From Tropicimonas isoalkanivorans (GTDB lineage: Bacteria > Pseudomonadota > Alphaproteobacteria > Rhodobacterales > Rhodobacteraceae), in assembly GCF_900112335.1 (NCBI RefSeq), contig NZ_FOLG01000004.1, positions 1-64,000 on the forward strand: 64,000 nt of DNA. Direction: 5' to 3'. Under the pieces are notes generated by a model, which had not been told where the DNA came from, did not search any database, and worked only from the letters and a program-made list of their open reading frames with translations. A program made the position numbers and the translations under genes. This document shows, piece by piece, positions 8,015 to 16,076 of the stretch (within the stretch, counting starts at the first letter, position 1; each line of letters starts with the position of its first letter).

Positions 8015-8458
8015 TCAGCCGGGGATCTCCGGCTCGATCAGCCGCTTGAGATTGTCGAGCGACTGCTGCCAACCCAGATAGCACGCCTCTGCCGGGATCA
8101 GGTCCGGCACGCCCTCCTGAACGATCTGCACATCCGCTCCCACCGAAACCGGCACAATCGTGACAGTCACCTGCATCTCCCCCGGCAGGTTCGGGTCGTC
8201 GAAGGCGTCGGTGTATCGCACCCGCTCGCCCGGCGTGAGCTCGACGAAACTTCCCCCGAAGGCATGGCTGTCCCCGGTCGTGAAGTTGCGAAAGCTCATG
8301 CGGAAGCGACCGCCGGCATTCGGCTCGAACTCGTGCACGGTGCAGGCGAAGCCGTCGGGCGGGAGCCATTTCGCGAGCGCATCGGGTTCGAGGAAGGCGC
8401 GGTAGACCTTCTCGGGCGAGGCCGCGAGCACACGGTGCAGACGGATCGTACTGGGCAT
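8015..8458 (-). CDS. SRPBCC/AHSA1 domain protein
   Basis: A 147-residue START-like protein with the AHSA1 pattern: LAASPEKVYRAFLEPDALAKW at the N-terminus, PNAGGRFRMSF in the middle, and a C-terminal amphipathic helix (GWQQSLDNLKRLIE). Proteins of this fold bind hydrophobic ligands in a deep cavity. No specific ligand can be proposed. It is co-oriented and closely spaced (27 bases after the upstream YCII gene), within the putative ECF42 operon. Confidence 0.85.
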   Translation of the reverse strand: MPSTIRLHRVLAASPEKVYRAFLEPDALAKWLPPDGFACTVHEFEPNAGGRFRMSFRNFTTGDSHAFGGSFVELTPGERVRYTDAFDDPNLPGEMQVTVTIVPVSVGADVQIVQEGVPDLIPAEACYLGWQQSLDNLKRLIEPEIPG

Positions 8459-8485
8459 AGGGCGTCTCCTTCGGGTCCGGTGGGC

Positions 8486-8851
8486 TCACATGTCGGGGAT
8501 CGACAGGATCGGCATGACCTCGACCGCGTCGCCCGGGAAAATGGTGTAATGCGGGTGGTCCTCGAAAAGCTTCGCCGCCGCCTCGTGGCTTTCCGCCCGA
8601 ACGATCGAGAATCCGCCGAGCGCGTTGCTCACCTCCTCGATGCCGTCCGCCGACACGCGCCGCGTCTTGCCGAGCGGCCCGCCGATCTCGACGATGGCGT
8701 CGGAGTGGCGCTCCGTCCAGGCTTGCCAGGCGGCCATGCCCTCCTGTTCCCTGGCCTTGCGGGTGTCGTCGTCCAACGCCTTCCAGTCCTGCATGCGCGC
8801 GCTGGTCTGGCTGCCGAGAAAAACGGCGAGGAATGTTGTTTGGGTGCTCAT
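8486..8851 (-). CDS. YCII-like protein
   Basis: A 121-residue protein. The start at the ATG 8851-8849 (MSTQTTFLAVFLGS) has a GGAGGA ribosome site just upstream; a longer reading frame overlaps the next gene and is not used. The pattern (AVFLGSQ..., a helix rich in Glu/Ala, EIGGPLGKT, GGFSIVRAESHEAAAKLF, then HYTIFPGDAVEVMPI) fits a divergent YCII/DGPF protein in which DGPF reads GGPL. It is the second YCII-type gene of the cluster. Function is unknown. Confidence 0.75.
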   Translation of the reverse strand: MSTQTTFLAVFLGSQTSARMQDWKALDDDTRKAREQEGMAAWQAWTERHSDAIVEIGGPLGKTRRVSADGIEEVSNALGGFSIVRAESHEAAAKLFEDHPHYTIFPGDAVEVMPILSIPDM

Positions 8852-8915
8852 GTGTCCTCCTTCCCGCGTCCGGCGGGGGGCAATGGGGCTGAATGGGGGT
8901 CGGTGTCCCGCCGTG

Positions 8916-9263
8916 TCACTCGGCGGCTTGACCGAGGTCGAGCTGGCGAACGGGGCGGACTTCGATGGCGCCGTGCTTCGCAGGCGGGATGCCACTCGCG
9001 ATCTGGATCGCCTCGTTGAGGTCGTTTGCCTCCACAAGGTAGAAGCCGGCGAGCAGCTCCTTGGTCTCCGCGAACGGGCCGTCGTAAAGCTGCACCTGGC
9101 CGTTCCGCACCCGCACTGTGGTCGCGGTGTGGACGGGGTGCAGCGGCTCGGCGGCCAGCAGGCGCTTGCTCTCCTCCAGCCCCTGCGCGTAGTCGGCGCA
9201 GACCGGATCGGGGCAGGCACTCCAGTTCTCCTGGTCGAGATAGACGAGGCAAAGGTATTTCAT
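8916..9263 (-). CDS. YCII-related DGPF protein
   Basis: A 115-residue, textbook DGPF protein: MKYLCLVYLDQENW start, HTATTVRVRNGQVQLYDGPF with the DGPF motif, ETKELLAGFYLVEA, then LNEAIQIASGIP and a C-terminal IEVRPV strand. This exact architecture is the one usually encoded next to ECF42 sigma genes. Here the sigma gene lies over 11 kb upstream on the same strand. The gene follows the VOC gene by 46 bases. Confidence 0.9.
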   Translation of the reverse strand: MKYLCLVYLDQENWSACPDPVCADYAQGLEESKRLLAAEPLHPVHTATTVRVRNGQVQLYDGPFAETKELLAGFYLVEANDLNEAIQIASGIPPAKHGAIEVRPVRQLDLGQAAE

Positions 9264-9309
9264 GCGCGTTTCCTTTCACATGTTGCGGGAAGGCCGGTAC
9301 CGGCGCCGC

Positions 9310-9735
9310 CTACATCGTCACTTCGCCGTTGATCGCCCAGGGCGTCCCGAAGCGGTCGACAAGCATGCCCGCGCCCTTGGCGTAGAAGGCCGGCGCAAAG
9401 GCCATGGTCACCGTGCCGCCCTCGGCAAGCGCCTCGAAGACGCGTTGGGCCTCGGCGACGGTCGGGTAGGTCATGGTGATCGTAATGCCCTTGATGCCAT
9501 CGTACGGCATGCAGGCCGGAGCGTCGCCGGCGAAGATATAGGAGCCATCGTCGAACCGCAGCCGGGCGTGCACGATCCGGTTGGCCTCGTCGGGCGGCAT
9601 CTCGGGGGCCATCGGCGTATCCGCGCCGCGCAGCATCATCTCCAGCGTCGCGCCGAGGCCGAGCACACCCTCATAGAGCCGCATCGCCTCCGCGCAGGTG
9701 CCGTCGAATCCGAGGTAGGGTATGGCCTGTGCCAT
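9310..9735 (-). CDS. VOC/PhnB-like glyoxalase-superfamily protein
   Basis: A 141-residue protein starting at the ATG 9735-9733 (MAQAIPYLGFDGTCAEAM), with GGAG just upstream. It shows PhnB-type features: MRLYEGVLG, HARLRFDDGSYIFAGDAPA, TITMTYPTVAEAQRVF, FAPAFYAKGAGMLVDRFGTPW. It is the promoter-proximal gene of the nine-gene DGPF operon. An ECF42-like promoter lies about 60-90 bases upstream. Family members bind metal or small molecules; no reaction can be assigned. Confidence 0.85.
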   Translation of the reverse strand: MAQAIPYLGFDGTCAEAMRLYEGVLGLGATLEMMLRGADTPMAPEMPPDEANRIVHARLRFDDGSYIFAGDAPACMPYDGIKGITITMTYPTVAEAQRVFEALAEGGTVTMAFAPAFYAKGAGMLVDRFGTPWAINGEVTM

Positions 9736-9795
9736 GGGGTCTCCTTGCCGTTTCCAATTTCGTGAGGGCCGAGGTTCCGGGCCTCCTCGTACATT

Positions 9796-9823
9796 GGTCG
9801 AACGGGCAGGGGCGGATTCGACA
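9796..9823 (-). promoter_or_regulatory. ECF42-like promoter for the DGPF operon
   Basis: Reading the minus strand, TGTCGA (9823-9818) and CGACC (9800-9796) are separated by 17 bases. As I recall, characterised ECF42 promoters have TGTCGA at -35 and CGA/TC at -10, so both boxes match. The site would place the transcript start about 55 bases before the first gene's ATG. I did not find the motif upstream of the ECF42 sigma gene itself. The match is by eye, not by a scored model. Confidence 0.55.
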
Positions 9824-10009
9824 GCGGGACGAAATTTTTTTGGGGGGGAGGTCGCAATCCGTGTTGGTCCGCTATGCGGACGAAGAGGCCGTGCCGTACC
9901 AATAGGCAAATGTCTCGAATGGAGCCGGTAGCGGTCGGTCGGCTTGTAGATGATTATTGCCTCATAGCGGGCATTTTCGGTGCCGGCTATGCCATGGCTG
10001 CCGAAATGT

Positions 10010-11170
10010 TCAGGCGCTTAGGCGACCGAGCAGCCGGTCCAGCATCGCATCGCATGCGGCGAGCTGGGTTTCCTCGATGTATTCGTCGGGTTTATGTGCC
10101 TGCTCCATGTTCCCCGGTCCGCATACCACCGTCGGGATGCCCGCTTTCTGGAAGAAACCGGCTTCGGTGCCGAAGCTTACCTTGGTGGCCGGAGCGAGCC
10201 CGCCTGTGGCGAAGGCCAGTGTGGCGGCCCTTCCTTCCGACGCTGTCTCGAGCCCCGGATAGGCGTTCGTTTCCTCGATGTCGATGCGGGCATCGGGATG
10301 TACGCGAAGATGGCCGGCGAGGAGACGGTCGCTCGCGTTCTCAATACGCCCGAGTATTCCTGCTGGTTCCTCTGCGGCGAGATGCCTGATCTCGAATTCG
10401 AGGACGGCGGCCTCCGGCACGACGTTGAGCGCGGTGCCGCCGGAAAGCACGCCGGCATGGACCGTGGAAAAGGCGATGTCGTATGCGCTGTCACGCACGC
10501 CGGTCTTTTCCAGTTCCTCCTGAACGTCGCGCAAAATGCCAATGAAATCCGTGGCGAGATGAAGCGCGTTCAGATGGCGTGGCGCCGAGGCGGAATGTCC
10601 GGAACTGCCGTGAAAGGTCACGCGGTAGGAGGTCTTGCCCTTGTGTCCGGTGGCGACGCGCATCGATGTCGGTTCCCCGACCACGCAGCAGTCCGGCTTG
10701 CCGATCGTGTCATCGAGTTGGCCGATCATCTCCGCGATGCCGACGCAGCCGATTTCCTCGTCATAGGAGAAAGCAAGCTTCAGCGGTTTTGCAAGTTTTT
10801 GCCTTGCCGCCCGGTCCGCGGCTGCAAGGGCCGCCGCGGCAAAGCCTTTCATATCGCATGTGCCGCGGCCGTAAAGCTTCCCGCCGCGGTGGGTAAGCCG
10901 GAAGGGATCCGCCGTCCAGGCCTGGCCGTCGACAGGGACGACATCGAGATGCGCTGACAGCAGCACGCCGCCGGGCTGTTCCGGTCCGATCGCCGCGAAG
11001 ATGCCGGCCCGCGTCCCCGTCTGGTTGGGCAGGCGAAAGCAGCGAAACCCGATCGACTGCAGATGATCGACTATGTAGTCGGCGATGTCGCAATAGTTTT
11101 CGGCGGTACACACCGAGGGAAAGCTTACCAAGCAGTCGAGATGCTCGAGCGTCGAAGTCCCGTCGTTCAT
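10010..11170 (-). CDS. M20 deacylase, ArgE-like
   Basis: A 386-residue zinc-dependent amidohydrolase of the M20/ArgE-DapE family. Such enzymes cut acyl groups from N-acyl amino acids (acetylornithine in ArgE, succinyl-diaminopimelate in DapE). Visible signatures are SAHLDVVPVDGQAW (metal His and Asp), GRGTCDMKGF (bridging Asp) and SYDEEIGC (catalytic and metal Glu pair), then VGEPT and a late GPGNMEQAHKPDE with the last metal His. It overlaps the upstream gene by 4 bases (ATGA). The setting, after a peptide transporter and near an NSAR-type racemase, makes an acyl-amino-acid deacylase more likely than arginine synthesis (inference). Confidence 0.8.
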   Translation of the reverse strand: MNDGTSTLEHLDCLVSFPSVCTAENYCDIADYIVDHLQSIGFRCFRLPNQTGTRAGIFAAIGPEQPGGVLLSAHLDVVPVDGQAWTADPFRLTHRGGKLYGRGTCDMKGFAAAALAAADRAARQKLAKPLKLAFSYDEEIGCVGIAEMIGQLDDTIGKPDCCVVGEPTSMRVATGHKGKTSYRVTFHGSSGHSASAPRHLNALHLATDFIGILRDVQEELEKTGVRDSAYDIAFSTVHAGVLSGGTALNVVPEAAVLEFEIRHLAAEEPAGILGRIENASDRLLAGHLRVHPDARIDIEETNAYPGLETASEGRAATLAFATGGLAPATKVSFGTEAGFFQKAGIPTVVCGPGNMEQAHKPDEYIEETQLAACDAMLDRLLGRLSA

Positions 11171-12123
11171 TCGCCATCACCCCGCTTGGCGGCGTAGGAG
11201 ATGGAAAAGCGGGCTTGCCCGCTCAGGCTGACCACACGGCCGTCCCGGACCACCACGTTCGGCTCGACAAGGGTCGTCCCGATTACCACACCGTCGCGGA
11301 CAACCGGAGCTCCCAGATAGATGGCGGCGCAGTTGCGTTCGCCTGACAGCAGCCTCTGCGCATCGGTCTCGATCCGCTGCACCTCGCCATCGGCATCGAT
11401 GATGACGCGATGCGCCTCCGCCAGGACCAGCGGCGTGCCAGCGCAGACGGCGATCGAACCTGCGGGCTCCGGGTCGGGCTGCATGATGCCCAGCGCGATG
11501 TCCGCGACCAGCGCCGCAAGGCTGGCATGCGGCGCGATGGCGTTGTGAAGGATTGCGACGGTTGCCGAACCTGCCGTGCGCCGCGCGCCACCGAGATCGG
11601 GGCGGCTTGCGACGAGGCGGCTATTCCGGGCCGCAATCCCTGCATGCGGCCCCAGCGCGATCATGCCCGCGTCGGCCTCGGGATTGGCCTCGAACACCTG
11701 GGCCAAGGCGGCCTGCGCGTCCAAGCCCCTGCCCATTGCGGCGAGAACGGCCTTGTTGAGCGGAACGCCGTCATCTCCTTCGGCGTTCGGCAGGCGATGC
11801 CCGGTCACGAGACCGATTGCCGGATCGGCGGCGAGGAACTGGGAGAGCGGCGAGGGCCGGTCGGGTCCGCTCGACATGACCGCCGCACGGCGAGCGGAGG
11901 CCACGCTCGGAGGAGGTACGGTACCGGTCGTCTCGCCCTCGGTGAAGAGTGTCGACGTGCCGCCACGCTGCGTTTCGGCGGTATGGAGCGTTCCGTCTTC
12001 CGCAATGGCGGCGAATACGGCGAAGCCGCCGATCGAGCCCGTCCCGACCCGTTCGGCCGCCTGCAATGCCTTGAAGACGGCGAGGCCGGCATTCGGTCCA
12101 AGCGCCCCGATACCGATCGTCAT
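11167..12123 (-). CDS. Unknown-function protein (possibly DUF6963)
   Basis: A 318-residue protein starting at the ATG 12123-12121 (MTIGIGALGPNAGLAVFKAL), overlapping the upstream ATPase stop by 4 bases and the deacylase ATG by 4. The N-terminal pattern GPNAGLAVFKALQAAERVG, GGFAVFAAI and AETQRGGTSTLF, and the middle DDGVPLNKAVLAAMGRGL, fit a family seen with peptide transporters; I believe it is listed as DUF6963. There is no signal peptide, so it is probably cytoplasmic. Fixed placement between a dipeptide transporter ATPase and an M20 deacylase suggests it acts on the imported compound. I do not assign a reaction. Confidence 0.55.
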   Translation of the reverse strand: MTIGIGALGPNAGLAVFKALQAAERVGTGSIGGFAVFAAIAEDGTLHTAETQRGGTSTLFTEGETTGTVPPPSVASARRAAVMSSGPDRPSPLSQFLAADPAIGLVTGHRLPNAEGDDGVPLNKAVLAAMGRGLDAQAALAQVFEANPEADAGMIALGPHAGIAARNSRLVASRPDLGGARRTAGSATVAILHNAIAPHASLAALVADIALGIMQPDPEPAGSIAVCAGTPLVLAEAHRVIIDADGEVQRIETDAQRLLSGERNCAAIYLGAPVVRDGVVIGTTLVEPNVVVRDGRVVSLSGQARFSISYAAKRGDGE

Positions 12124-13106
12124 GCGGCGCTTCGTGCGGCGGGTGCATCCGGGGCGCGCAGGTGGCACGCCGCACGGTGTTCGCCGTCCACTGTGTTGAG
12201 CGCCGGCGCCTTCTGACGACAGATGTCTTCGGCGATCGGGCAGCGGGTGTGGAAATGGCATCCGGGTGGCGGATCGACCGGGCTCGGCACGTCGCCCTTC
12301 AGGACGATGCGCTCGCGCCTGCGCGCGCCGGGCTTGGCGACCGGCACGGCGGACAGAAGCGCCTGCGTGTAAGGATGCTGCGGATTGGAAAAGAGCATGT
12401 CGCGCGGCCCGATCTCGACGATGCGTCCGAGATACATCACCGCGACGCGGTGGCTGACGTGCTCGACCACGCTCATGTCGTGCGAGATGAAGAGGAGCGA
12501 CAGCCCCATCTCCTTCTGCAGGCGGATCAGCAGGTTGATCACCGAGGCCTGGATCGAGACGTCCAGCGCCGAGACGGGTTCGTCGGCGATGATGATCTCG
12601 GGATCGACGATGAGCGCCCGCGCGATCGACAGGCGCTGTCGTTGCCCGCCCGAGAACTCGTGCGGAAAGCGCGTCATCTGGTCCGCCCGCAGACCGACCT
12701 TCTCGAAAACCTCGGCCACCCTGCGCGTCAGGTCGCGGCCAGAAGCGATGCCGTGGATCTTCAGCGGCTCGCCGACGATGGCGCCGGCCGTCATGCGCGG
12801 GTTGAGGGAGCCGTAGGGGTCCTGGAAGATCGTCTGGATTTGCCGACGCACGGGCTTCATGAGCCGCCGGCTCAGGCCGGCGATGTTCTGGCCGCGCACC
12901 ACGATGGCACCTTCGGTCGGGTCGTGGAGCTTCATGATCAGTTTGCCGACGGTCGACTTGCCGCAGCCGCTTTCGCCCACCAGTCCGAGCGTCTCTCCGG
13001 GGCGGATCTCGAGCGACACGCCGTTGACGGCGTTGACGAAACGACCCCCGCGCATCGGAAAGCGTTTCACCAGACCTTGCACGGCGAGGACGGGGGCGGG
13101 AGTCAT
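12120..13106 (-). CDS. Peptide ABC transporter ATPase (DppF/OppF-type)
   Basis: A 328-residue ATPase, started at the ATG 13106-13104 ([16 protein letters not shown]) by comparison with the family and by its 4-base overlap with the upstream gene. It has Walker A (GESGCGKST), the ABC signature (FSGGQRQRLSIARAL), Walker B and neighbours (IIIADEPVSALD), the switch His (LLFISHDMSVVEH), and the oligopeptide-type C-terminus GCHFHTRCPIAEDIC. It pairs with the DppD-type ATPase to power import by the DppBC permease. The symbol is not given because the substrate class (dipeptide or other) is inferred. Confidence 0.9.
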   Translation of the reverse strand: MTPAPVLAVQGLVKRFPMRGGRFVNAVNGVSLEIRPGETLGLVGESGCGKSTVGKLIMKLHDPTEGAIVVRGQNIAGLSRRLMKPVRRQIQTIFQDPYGSLNPRMTAGAIVGEPLKIHGIASGRDLTRRVAEVFEKVGLRADQMTRFPHEFSGGQRQRLSIARALIVDPEIIIADEPVSALDVSIQASVINLLIRLQKEMGLSLLFISHDMSVVEHVSHRVAVMYLGRIVEIGPRDMLFSNPQHPYTQALLSAVPVAKPGARRRERIVLKGDVPSPVDPPPGCHFHTRCPIAEDICRQKAPALNTVDGEHRAACHLRAPDAPAARSAA

Positions 13107-14158
13107 GTGGGGCTCTCCAGTTCGTCGGAATGCCAGCAGGCGGCAATATGGCCGGGGCGCTTCGTCTCCAGCGGTGGCGTCTCGGCGCGGCACTTGTCGG
13201 TCGCGTAGGAGCAGCGGTCGGAAAAGCGGCAGCCGGGCGGCAGGTCGGTCAGGGGCGGCACCACACCCGGGATCTCGTTCAGCTCCGTGTCGCCCACTGC
13301 GCCGGCCTGTCCGAGGCGAGGCAGGGCACCGAGCAACCCCAGCGTGTAGGGATGGCGAGGCGCGCGGAAGACCTCTTCGACACTGCCTTCCTCGATCTTC
13401 TGGCCGGCATACATGACGATCACGCGGTCGGCCGTTTCCGCCACGACGCCCATGTCGTGCGTGATCAACATGATCGCGGCGCCGGTCATGTCGCGCAGTT
13501 CCTGCATCAGTTCCAGTATTTGCGCCTGGATGGTCACGTCCAGCGCCGTCGTCGGTTCGTCGGCGATCAGCACCTTCGGATTGCAGGACATGGCGATGGC
13601 GATCATGATGCGCTGGAGCATGCCGCCAGAGAACTGATGTGGATATTCCTTCAGCCGGTGCTCCGGCGCGGGAATGCTGACCCGGCGCATCATCTCGACG
13701 GCGTGTCTGCGCGCCTGATCCGCGCTCATTCCCAGATGCTGCCTGATCCCCTCGGTCATCTGGCGGCCGATGCTGAGCACCGGATTGAGCGACGTCATCG
13801 GCTCCTGGAAGATCATCGAAAGGCTCGAGCCGCGCAGTTTCTGCAACTGCCGGTCAGTGAGTTTCGTCAGGTCCTGCCCGTCGAAGAAGACCCGGCCCCC
13901 GGCGATCCGCCCGGGCGGCTCCGGGATCAGCCCCATGATTGACAGCGAGGTGACGCTCTTGCCCGAACCGCTCTCTCCGACGATCGCCAGGATCTCGCCC
14001 GCCTTCAATTCGAAGGAAACGCCGTCCACCGCGCGTACCGAACCGGCCTTGGTCCGGAAGTCGGTGCACAGGTCCTCGACGGCCAGTACCGTCTTTGCAT
14101 CGGTTGCCCTCGTCCGGACCGGCGTCTCGGACAGGTCGTTCATGGCGACGTCACTCAT
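13103..14158 (-). CDS. Peptide ABC transporter ATPase (DppD/OppD-type)
   Basis: A 351-residue ATPase starting at the ATG 14158-14156 (MSDVAMNDL), which overlaps the permease stop by 4 bases; the open frame extends further but into the permease gene. Walker A is GESGSGKS, the signature FSGGMLQR, Walker [13 protein letters not shown], with [12 protein letters not shown] after it. The C-terminal [15 protein letters not shown] is the oligopeptide/dipeptide family extension. The N-terminal 30 residues are variable and polar. It is cotranscribed with dppBCF-like genes. Confidence 0.9.
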   Translation of the reverse strand: MSDVAMNDLSETPVRTRATDAKTVLAVEDLCTDFRTKAGSVRAVDGVSFELKAGEILAIVGESGSGKSVTSLSIMGLIPEPPGRIAGGRVFFDGQDLTKLTDRQLQKLRGSSLSMIFQEPMTSLNPVLSIGRQMTEGIRQHLGMSADQARRHAVEMMRRVSIPAPEHRLKEYPHQFSGGMLQRIMIAIAMSCNPKVLIADEPTTALDVTIQAQILELMQELRDMTGAAIMLITHDMGVVAETADRVIVMYAGQKIEEGSVEEVFRAPRHPYTLGLLGALPRLGQAGAVGDTELNEIPGVVPPLTDLPPGCRFSDRCSYATDKCRAETPPLETKRPGHIAACWHSDELESPT

Positions 14159-15090
14159 GATTTCTGCCTCGGATCGAGTGCTTCTCGGATGCCGTCGCCG
14201 AGAAGGTTGAATGCCAGCACGACGATCATGATCGCCACCCCGGGATAGATCATGATCCACGGGGCCAGGGTGAAATAGTCGCGGCCGGCCGAAAGCATCG
14301 CGCCCCATTCCGGTGATGGCGGTTGTGCGCCGAGGCCCAGGAAGCTGAGCCCGGCTGCTGCCAAGACCGCGGACGAGACACCGAGCGTCGCCACGACGAT
14401 CAGCGGAGGCACGATGTTGGGCAGCAGGTGGACGAAGATCAGTCGCAGATGGCCGGCGCCGGCGACGTAGGCTGCATCGAAATAGGCGCGATTGCGCTCG
14501 ACCAGCGTCACCGAATACGCGACGCGGGCATAGAACGGGATGGCGGCGACGCCGACGGCGATCATCGCGTTCGTCAGGCTCGGCCCGAGCACGGCGACGG
14601 CGGCCAGCGCGATCAGGGTCTCAGTGAAGGAAAACACGACGTCGACGAGGCGCATCAGAACCCGCTCTGTCCAGCCACCGGCATAGCCCGCGACCAGCCC
14701 GGTTATGGTTCCGATGGTCAGCGAGATGCCGACCGCGATGAGGCCGACCTGGATCGTCAGTCGCGCGCCGTAGATGACCCGGCTGAAGATGTCGCGGCCG
14801 AACTCGTCGGTCCCGAACCAGTAGTCGCCGTTCGGCGGAAGCAGGGACATGCCGGCGCCCATCTGGTCGGCCGGGTAAGGCGCGATCAGCGGCGCAAAGA
14901 TCGCCACGACGATCAGCGCGAGAACCAGAAAAAACCCGAGTTTCGCACCCCTGTTGGCCGTGGCCGCGCTGAAGACGGTATGGAGGTTGCGGGCGAAGAC
15001 ATACCAGCGGCCCTGCGTATCGGGCACGGGATCGACGTGGCTGCCTGCGGCAGATGCGATGGCCATTGCATTGCGAACGCGTTGCTGCAT
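14155..15090 (-). CDS. Peptide ABC transporter permease (DppC-type)
   Basis: A 311-residue inner-membrane permease with about six membrane segments: one near residues 50-72 (LGFFLVLALIVVAIFAPLIA) followed by a periplasmic loop, WFGTDEFGRDIFSRVIYGAR (the DppC/OppC hallmark), then five more. The cytoplasmic EAA loop reads AYVAGAGHLRLIFVHLLPN. The start ATG (15090) is 10 bases after the DppB stop, so it is translated from the same message. It forms the channel with the DppB-type partner. Confidence 0.9.
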   Translation of the reverse strand: MQQRVRNAMAIASAAGSHVDPVPDTQGRWYVFARNLHTVFSAATANRGAKLGFFLVLALIVVAIFAPLIAPYPADQMGAGMSLLPPNGDYWFGTDEFGRDIFSRVIYGARLTIQVGLIAVGISLTIGTITGLVAGYAGGWTERVLMRLVDVVFSFTETLIALAAVAVLGPSLTNAMIAVGVAAIPFYARVAYSVTLVERNRAYFDAAYVAGAGHLRLIFVHLLPNIVPPLIVVATLGVSSAVLAAAGLSFLGLGAQPPSPEWGAMLSAGRDYFTLAPWIMIYPGVAIMIVVLAFNLLGDGIREALDPRQKS

Positions 15091-15100
15091 GGTCCCCGCC

Positions 15101-16024
15101 TCAGTACCGGATGCGCGGATCGAGCCACGCGTAGATGACGTCCATCAGCAGCGACACCGTCACGACGATGCAGGCAAACATCAGGATGAAGCCCTGTATG
15201 AGCGGGTAGTCGCGCTGGAAGATGGCCTGGATGGCCATGCGGCCGACGCCGTTCCATCCGAAGACGTTCTCGACCACGATCGCACCGCCCATCATGTAGG
15301 TGAACTGCAGGCCGATCATAGTGACGATCGGGACGAGGCCGGCGCGCAGCGCATGGCCATAGAGCACCATCGCCTTGGGAAGCCCCTTGGCGCGGGCCGT
15401 GCGAATGAAATCCTGGTCGAACACGTCGATCATCGAGGATCGGGTCAGACGGGCGATAATCGCGGCGTTGGTGACCCCCAGCGTTACCGCGGGCAGAACG
15501 AGGTTCTCGATACCGTTGCCGGCGACGGGGAACCATTGCAGCCGCACGGCGAAGAAGAAGAGCAGGATCAGGCCGAGCCAGAAATGCGGCATCGACACAC
15601 CGAGGATGGCGGTCGTCATCAGGGACGTGTCGAGCCAGCTGCCTCTCTTGTAAGCGGCGATGAACCCGGAGACGAGGCCGATGACACATGCAATCAGCAG
15701 AGCGGCGCCGGCAAGCGCCAGCGTGTTGGGAAGCCGCTCCAGCAGCAGTTCCAGCACCGGCTGTTCGCCGCGGATTGTGGTGCCGAGATTGCCCTGCAGT
15801 ACGCGGCCCATGTACTGGACATACTGAACGACCAGCGGCTCGTTGAGACCGAGGCGCTGGCGCACCTCTTCGAGCTCTTCCGGCGTCGTGCCCTGCGACT
15901 GCGCGTACATGATCTGCACCGGATCGCCGGGAACGAGGTGGATCAGCATCGAGACCGCGATGGTCGTGATCCATATCGTGAGCAAAGCGGCTAATGATCT
16001 CTGGAGCAGGTAACGGTCCATCAT
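15101..16024 (-). CDS. Peptide ABC transporter permease (DppB-type)
   Basis: A 307-residue inner-membrane permease. The first TM (LQRSLAALLTIWITTIAVSML) is followed by the family's LVPGDPVQIMY motif and the LGLNEPLVVQYVQYMGRVLQ stretch. The EAA loop is IRTARAKGLPKAMVLYGHAL. About six membrane spans are present. It begins 52 bases after the binding-protein gene, and a strong hairpin sits in that gap, so its expression is probably lower than that of the binding protein. Confidence 0.9.
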   Translation of the reverse strand: MMDRYLLQRSLAALLTIWITTIAVSMLIHLVPGDPVQIMYAQSQGTTPEELEEVRQRLGLNEPLVVQYVQYMGRVLQGNLGTTIRGEQPVLELLLERLPNTLALAGAALLIACVIGLVSGFIAAYKRGSWLDTSLMTTAILGVSMPHFWLGLILLFFFAVRLQWFPVAGNGIENLVLPAVTLGVTNAAIIARLTRSSMIDVFDQDFIRTARAKGLPKAMVLYGHALRAGLVPIVTMIGLQFTYMMGGAIVVENVFGWNGVGRMAIQAIFQRDYPLIQGFILMFACIVVTVSLLMDVIYAWLDPRIRY

Positions 16025-16045
16025 GGCTCTCCGGCGAGTGATATT

Positions 16046-16069
16046 GCGGGCGGGCCAGGGCCCGCCCGC
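16046..16069 (-). terminator. Intercistronic hairpin between binding protein and permease genes
   Basis: GCGGGCGGGC (16046-16055) and GCCCGCCCGC (16060-16069) form a perfect 10-bp all-GC stem with a 4-base loop, starting 7 bases after the binding-protein stop codon. No T-run follows. This is the typical placement for a 3'-end stabilising or partially terminating hairpin that raises binding protein over permease levels. The effect is inferred. Confidence 0.65.
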
Positions 16070-16076
16070 GCTTCAA

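Noticed and set aside
9831-9848. T7-G7 homopolymer run near the DGPF promoter
   Set aside because: Striking to the eye, but without a hairpin or match to a known site. It may be a sequencing-prone run and is not interpreted.
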